From Sesamum alatum (Eukaryota > Streptophyta > Magnoliopsida > Lamiales > Pedaliaceae): a DNA stretch of 64,000 nucleotides. Shown piece after piece: positions 58,181-64,000 of this stretch. Numbering within the stretch: position 1 is the stretch's first letter; every line of letters starts with the position of its first letter. The translations under genes were made by a program, and so were the position numbers. The notes under the pieces are model-generated. The model did no database searches, was not told the DNA's origin, and saw only the letters and a list, made by a program, of their open reading frames with translations. The DNA lies in contig JACGWO010000004.1 in NCBI GenBank assembly GCA_034509735.1, positions 16,597,395 through 16,661,394 on the forward strand, given 5' to 3'.

Positions 58181-60394
58181 TGTTAGAATAGGTGACCAGA
58201 AAGCCAATTGCATTGGCGGTTTAGGTACTATTTAGCAATCTTTATTGACTTGTTGAATATAGTAAGTATTCATCCGTGGCACTATGTGTTTGTTGTGCTT
58301 ACTGATTACGTTAAACGATGTTCTAACGTCACAAAAAATGCCCACAGACCAATTAGATAACGCATGTAGTTAAGTTGTGCATTGGATGACAGCTATGAAA
58401 CCAACTTCTGAGGGTTGGTTTGGAATGTTCCAAGTCGAGGACCTCGACACAGGGCATCGAGGGTCCTACAGAGACTTGCACTAAGGATTGCATTCATTGG
58501 ATGAGTGTCGTGTTTCATCGGCGACAGACATTGGACGTCTACGCAATATTAGTGGGTTAGTTGACAAGGGTGTTAGCTGACTGAACTGACTCGCGGGAAT
58601 CGTCATATGGAAGCCTTTGAGGCTTGGTCGGTATGACTGGAATTCCTGGCTCCGATAGTACGAGATTAGTCCTCGGACTTGAGGAATCATGGCAGTCACA
58701 TGCATATGAAGGTTGTATCTAGGGTCTGGCAAGATATGTCTGTATCTGGGATACGTTCATCATAAACTTTATCCAGTGCAGTCGGAATATGTATTGAGGA
58801 CGGTGGATTCCAAGATAGGATCCGTCACCTGTCAGTATATGACAGTCGAGTCTCCTATGCACTCTGAGATGGTTTAAACTTTTTAAGATTGTGGCCACAG
58901 CGATTGGTCGAGTAGGAAATGGTTTCCTACATCGATCAATAGAGCAGACATGTCTTGAGTTATTGAGCATAGTTGTCTAGTCCAGGATGGGAACCGACGC
59001 CCAATTCCATGCCCTAGACTTAGACCGGGAGACGGATGATGGAAGGACCGTACTCGTATTGTATTCGGGGGCCTAAATATTCACGCCAACATTCACCTAG
59101 TCTCTAGTGCCATGGACCGTTGCTAGACGGCTACCCATGGTGACGGGCGTTTTTCGATTAATGGTTAATTGAGAAATAGTTTATTAAATTGGATTTAATT
59201 GACCCATTGTGTTGGACACAAGCCCAAGTCTAGCTGAGGGTGAACCTAAAGAGTCACACACAAATCATTATGGAATTGGTAGAATTAATTTGGAATTAAT
59301 TCTAGAAGAAGCAAATCAATTTAATTGGATTAAATTAATTCAAGGAGAAAAATAAATGATTGGATCATTTATTAGGAGATCCATTTGATGGATGGTTCAA
59401 GAATTAATTAATTATATTAGTTAATTTTTGGACTTAGAACCTTTAAATTAGTTGGATTAATTTATCGGGTTTGGATTAATTAATTGATTGGATCAATTAA
59501 TTAGAGTTCGGACTTATGTTTATTTAATTGGATTAAATAAACTTATGGGCTTCAATTGGATTGAGATTAATTGGATTAATTAATGCCCAATGGACTTTGT
59601 TTGGACATAATTTAATTAGATTAAATAAAAGTCCAAGACTAGTAGTCCTAGTCCATGAAAAAATTCAATTTATAGCAAGTAAAGGAAGAATTGAAATCTT
59701 CCACATGTGAAGCACATGTGACCAGCCTTTATATGGTTTGGTGGGTGGTTTTATTTGTTATAATGGTGCATGGTTATGTAGATAATGGAGTGTATGTAGG
59801 TTGCTTTGGAAGTTAACTATAGAAGTTCAATTTTGAATTCAACAACACTATATACACAAAACCATTCACATAACTTGAATGCCTATGTCTTGCACGAAAT
59901 TTCCATCACGAAACTCTCCAAAAATCTCTCAAAATTTCTCCTTTTTGTGTTCATACCTTTTGGAAAGGTTTGAACTAAAACATTCCAAAAGCACTAATCA
60001 ATAGTGTTGTTTTAGAAGTGTTTCTTCTTCACTTCTCTATTTCTATCTAGCAATAGATTAGAGATCTATTCTACAGTGTGGTGTGGACAAATTAGAGGAG
60101 TTCTACGTTAAATTCTCAAGTGAACGGAAGGAGAAACGGAAAGAAAACAACGGACGTACCGGTTCTACGTATAGTAAACAAAAAGGTAGGTTTTCTTTAC
60201 ATTTTCATGTATCTTTTTGTTTTCTTCCTTTAGCCACTTGTCCAGCATCTTCTCCTTCTTTTATTTATGATTTGACAAACACCGAACACCTGAGAACTTC
60301 AAAGGGAACACCCCTTTGAATCCGTTTTATATTATGCTTTAATTTCACGTTTTTACGCTTCCGTTGCGTTCTCGGGCCGTACCTGATTCTTTCA
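58181..60394 (+). mobile_element. C-type 5' LTR inserted in gypsy
   Basis: 2214 bp, TGTTAGAATAGGTGACCAG to CTGATTCTTTCA. It is followed by a primer site with one mismatch (TGCTATCAGAGCC from 60396). It contains a long AT-rich row of TGG palindromes (about 59280-59600) and a U5 hairpin with perfect 9-bp arms (60298-60306 and 60312-60320) around AACAC. The left flank is AAGGA; no matching 3' LTR occurs in the window. Confidence 0.88.
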
Positions 60395-60600
60395 GTGCTA
60401 TCAGAGCCTGGTTCGGTATTGTGGCTATAGGATTTACATGTTATTATGTGTTAAGCATGAAGAACATGTTTAAATTGCTTTTGGAAATCATGATTTATTG
60501 CTTTTAAAGCATGATAATATGTGTAGAAAATATGTGTTAATTTTGCTTTTGAAACTATGAATATCCATGCATTTTTTAGAATTTGATTTTCTGTAAATGG
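60395..60600 (+). other. Primer site and start of leader after the C-type LTR
   Basis: The primer site is followed by leader sequence resembling others (GTGGCTATAGG, AAGCATGA). No GC island and no gag follow. Where this leader ends and older sequence begins cannot be fixed; I place it near 60600. Confidence 0.6.
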
Positions 60601-61500
60601 ATAACTTAAGTGCTCCAATAAAGTCCTAGCATCTACTAGGACTTGTTTCTTACATGACAAACACTTGTGCACACTTTGTCATACATCAACAGAACACTAC
60701 TTGGAATAAAATTGTATTGCACATAGCAAGCATCTAAACAGTCCATGCCATGCAGAGCTGTTAAGCAAAATGTTGTTTATCCTGCCTAAGGCAGTTGGAC
60801 ACTATTCACCCTACTTATCGGCAAGAGAACTCAAGTTGAAAAGCAGTTATCAGCACAAAATTAAGCTTAAAGCGGAGGAAGCACAATCTGACCTATTTTA
60901 GAATACCAAGCCTTTGATAGGCTAACAAGCATAGAAACTTTACCCTTGCTCTAATAAGCAATAATATCCTCACCTAGCTCAATTTAGCTAGTGTTACGTA
61001 TTATCTACTATCCGTGTACCAATCTACGCCTAACCAACTTGTTTGCTCGAACTACTCATGTACTTATTTGAAATCCCAACTTCCTACTTCTTAGTTAAAC
61101 ATGCACAAAAGATTCGAAGGAAGAAAGGACCTACAAGACATTCAGTTAACCCAACCAGACACATCTAGTAACACTGACGTATTATGTTTGTAAGCGTGGG
61201 ATATCTTAATCCTCCTCTATTTCTAGTATTAATCACCTGCAAGAAATCCGAGATTAAAGGCACACTTGTTGCCCCTCAAAATCATGTAAAAACATTGAAG
61301 CATATCAATAGAGCAAGAATGAAGTAGGATAAAAGCATATTCATCAGCATTTAAGAAGAGGGGGAGAAAGAAGAATTCAACACACACATGTGCAGAATAA
61401 CACATAAAAACCAAATGTTCTGGCCCTCGGCCGAGCAATCAAGCCTAATACAAGAGGTAGTGCAAATGTTCATCAAAAAAAGAGTAATATTGTTTTTTTT
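60601..61500. other. Unassigned non-coding stretch
   Basis: About 900 bp of ordinary AT-rich sequence with no LTR features, no recognisable protein motif and no tandem structure. From its position it may be the long region between pol and the 3' LTR of the gypsy element, or leader of the C-type element. Confidence 0.5.
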
Positions 61501-62292
61501 TATAACAGGTAGAAGACAAGTACCGACTAAGGAGACCCCTGCTAGGAAATTATTCATGTCCTCTTCGGAAGGTGGAATATCCTCTTCACCGGCAGTAGAG
61601 GGGCAACACTATGGAGCGAGGTAATCCTCCTCTACCTGGTCAATCAGATCGACCAGTATAGGGTCTTGTTTAGCAGGGAGAGGAGTTTCTTAAGCCTCAT
61701 GTGGGATTTCATCATCAGGATCTAGGACATCTGCTAACCCAACATCTTCATCTAAGAAAGAACCCTTCGTTCCTACTGGAGGATAACCCGCTGTTGAAAA
61801 CTATCGAATGCATGAGTGGAACCCGTGATAATAATATTGAAAAGTACGATAAGTCAGGAGGATTTGGAACTGTGGGGATCTTTTGAGTTCATCAAGGCGG
61901 CTCGCCCACTAAGCTCCCAACATCTCTCTTCCTTTCTCAGTATGGGGGTAGGTACGGATCACCTACCTCCTTATCTGTTCGTGCTCCAGGTGGGCTTGTT
62001 CCAGGGGCATGTGGAGTGTCTTGACCTCCTCCGGTAGCTGGTTTATGTTGGTTGTAGTCCCCTCCCTTGTCTGTTGTTCTTTCTTCAAAGACTCACTCAA
62101 CTAACAATTGATCTTCTCAAGCTCATTTGTCCTCTTGAAGGTATCCTCTGATAGAGAACTCCCAGCCAACACAGTCACCTGTACACTAGTGAAAAATCAG
62201 TAAATTTATCACTGTATATTAATTGATTACTTTCGTTATCACTTACCATGCTGAAATGGGTAGCAAAGAGAGTAAGAGCTCTAGACCGTGGT
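61501..62292 (-). pseudogene. Antisense ORF remnant with one apparent intron, downstream of gypsy pol
   Basis: On the minus strand 62286-62247 reads SRALTLFATHFSM, then a GTAAGT donor (62246-62241), a 68-bp AT-rich intron and a TACAG acceptor (62179). From 62178 the frame continues in phase: VTVLAGSSLSEDTFKRTNELE, then a stop, then a Glu/Lys-rich heptad-like stretch (SLKKEQQTRE, QLPEEVKTLH). Further on, about 61770-61520, an acidic segment reads LADVLDPDDEIPHEA and EDIPPSEEDMNNFL. It has several stops and is not identified. Tat elements are known to carry extra, sometimes antisense, ORFs after pol; this could be one. Confidence 0.5.
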
Positions 62293-64000
62293 TGTTAGAA
62301 TAGGTGACCGTGAAGCCAATCTGATTGGGCTAATGTAACCTGTCTCTGACAATTGTGGTATAAATAAAATTGTTCTGAATAAAAGTGATGTTCGGTTTAT
62401 GGCATTTGGTACTTTGATTGTGTTCACTTAAATTTTGTGTTACTCTTCAATGCATAAGCAAAGCCCACAGACTGGATGCGTTAATCCAAGAGGCTGGATT
62501 GCGCATAGGTTGGCAGTCATGAATCCAGCCTCTGTGGATCGATTTGAAACCCTCCAAGTCAAGGACCTTGAGATTGGGTATCGAGGGTCCGAACGAGACT
62601 TGCACTAAGGATTGCAGTCATGTTTCATCGACAAGTGATGAGGGTCGTCCATGCAATATTAGTGGATTAGTTGGCTTGGTATCGGCTGACTGAGGTGACT
62701 CGCATGAATCGTCATATGAAAAACTTTGAGTGGGTTGGTCGGTATGACTCGTATTCCTGACTCCAATAGTACGAGATTAGTCCTCAGACTTGAGGGATTA
62801 TGGCAGTCACATACACACCATGCCTGTGTCTTAGGTTTGGCAAAAGGCTACCAGGTCAAAATACTTCATTGCTAGAAGCTTTATCTAGTGCAGTCAGAAT
62901 GTGTAGTGTGGACGCTGAGTCCCACGAGAGAACCCATCTCCTGTCAACGTATGACGATAGTATCTCACTTACACTCTGAGACTCGTTCCCTATAAAATGT
63001 GTGGCCACAGTGACTGAACAGTGGGATAGGATCTCAATGACGTTTTCAGTAGGTGAACGAGTAAAGGCTTAAGTCGAGGATGGGGACCGATATCCAAATT
63101 CCATACCCTAGACTATAGTAGTGAGATGGAAGAAGGAAGGACCGTACCTGTATGCATTCAGGAGCCTAAATGTTCGTGCCATGATTTCACCTAGTCTCTA
63201 GTGCTATAGACCATTGCTAGACGGCCACCCATGGTCACAAGCGAATTCTTGTCATTGAATAATTGGAGATTCGATCAAGTCTAGCCGAAGGTGAACCTAA
63301 AGAATCATATACAATTCACTGGAAGTGAAGGAATTAATTTGGATTGTTTCCGGGAGATGGGACAATTTAATTAGATTAAGTTGGTCTTCTTTTGGAATAT
63401 CAAGCCTTTGAGAATTAATTGGATTAATTAGGCTTGATCCATAAATTAGATTTATGAAATTAGGGAATGGGCTATTTCCCTTTTTAAAGAGGTGGAAATA
63501 TTTATTGGGGCTTAAGTATTTATTAGATCTATACTAGAAGCCCATTAGGTCTTCTGGACTATTTAAATAAGATTTAAAGGTCCACTCCATAAGGTCCATC
63601 AAGGATGGATGGACGAGATTTAATCTAGGGGATAGATGAGATGATCGGCTAGGATTAAGTTTGACTTAATCAAAGCCTTGGTTGACTAGGATTTGACTAG
63701 GTCAAATCATAATTAAAGTGTGTCTCTTTTTGTAGAGATTGAGTAGGAGTAGGAATACTACTCTATATAAACTCAAAACACACACACCACACACATTACT
63801 ACTCACTCTCATCTCACAAAACCCCCCCGCCCCCCCTTCTCCGCCATCTCCTCCCCTCTCTTCACCTCTAAAATCCCTTCTTGGTTTATTGTCTTTGATA
63901 CAAGGAAGCACATGAACAATTGATCACGTTAAACAATAGCATTTGGTCGATTGTTCCCTCCCTTTTTTTGATATCTTGTTAGCACGAGAGTATCAAGGTT
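62293..64000 (+). mobile_element. LTR-F, forward, runs off the window
   Basis: Starts TGTTAGAATAGGTGACCGTG and follows the common skeleton: palindrome near CTGTGGCCACAG (about 62999), conserved U3 block (63187-63300), TGG/TAG palindromes, W-boxes (63661-63706) and TATATAAA (63764-63771). The window ends in R/U5, so the primer site is not seen. The left flank is GTGGT. It interrupts the antisense remnant. Confidence 0.88.

Noticed and set aside
60083..60319. 78-codon frame near the end of the LTR at 58181
   Set aside because: It spans R/U5 of the LTR, including the U5 hairpin, and has no counterpart in related LTRs.
1..64000. Host protein-coding, rRNA or tRNA genes
   Set aside because: Every coding signal I could identify belongs to a copia, gypsy or LINE polyprotein; tRNA similarity is limited to primer-binding sites.

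Overview
The window is repeat-rich plant nuclear DNA, almost certainly from a flowering plant; the sequence does not let me name the species. The evidence is layer upon layer of Ty1/copia LTR retrotransposons primed by initiator tRNA-Met, a decayed Ty3/gypsy element of the Tat type with two RNase H domains, and a plant-type LINE fragment. I find no host gene, no rRNA or tRNA gene, no CRISPR array and no prokaryotic system. Positions 17083-17582 are exactly 500 N, an assembly gap of placeholder size. LTR names A, A', B, C, D, E and F are my own labels; all are long (about 2.0-2.3 kb), begin TGTTAG or TGTTGG, end TTCA, and share a common skeleton.

Layout. 1-7011: a minus-strand copia element (E1), cut by a solo LTR-A with a perfect AAACA target-site duplication (TSD). 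7012-8400: a 5'-truncated LTR-B. 8401-11878: a plus-strand copia fragment (E3), split by a reversed solo LTR-B. 11879-14716: LTR-A', primer site and leader. 14717-16797: truncated LTR-B, then leader debris and the gap. 17583-20775: 3' end of a plus-strand copia (E4) with its 3' LTR-A, inserted in an older RNase H remnant (E5) that runs into LTR-C at 21202. 21202-41654: a nested stack. LTR-C holds a reversed LTR-B (TSD TATTT), which holds a reversed solo LTR-A (TSD TCAAC). Further right lies a D element (TSD GTGTT) holding an A' element (TSD GCTTA), itself holding an LTR-E element. 41655-42361: LINE fragment. 43554-44667 and 55066-58180: the Tat/gypsy remnant, split by E2 (44668-55065), a complete and very young copia element. 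58181-60394: a C-type 5' LTR. 60600-62292: poorly coding DNA with an antisense, intron-containing remnant. 62293-64000: an LTR-F running off the window.

How the parts work. E2 shows the full plan in minus orientation: 5' LTR promoter with W-boxes and TATA box, primer-binding site, a 2.3-kb leader with a GC-rich hairpin island, Gag (with zinc knuckle), protease, integrase, RT, RNase H, polypurine tract and 3' LTR. Its two LTRs differ by two substitutions and ten one-base length changes, so it jumped recently. Many of its frameshifts sit in homopolymers and may be sequence error.

The most unusual signals are structural. (1) The AT-rich U3 of every LTR family is a row of short palindromes, each closed by a TGG (sometimes TAG or TTG) triplet that is always in the same orientation relative to transcription. 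(2) CpG-rich hairpin islands lie in the leader between primer site and gag in at least six copies. (3) A U5 hairpin is kept across families with compensatory arm changes, and its loop served as the exact insertion site of the D element.
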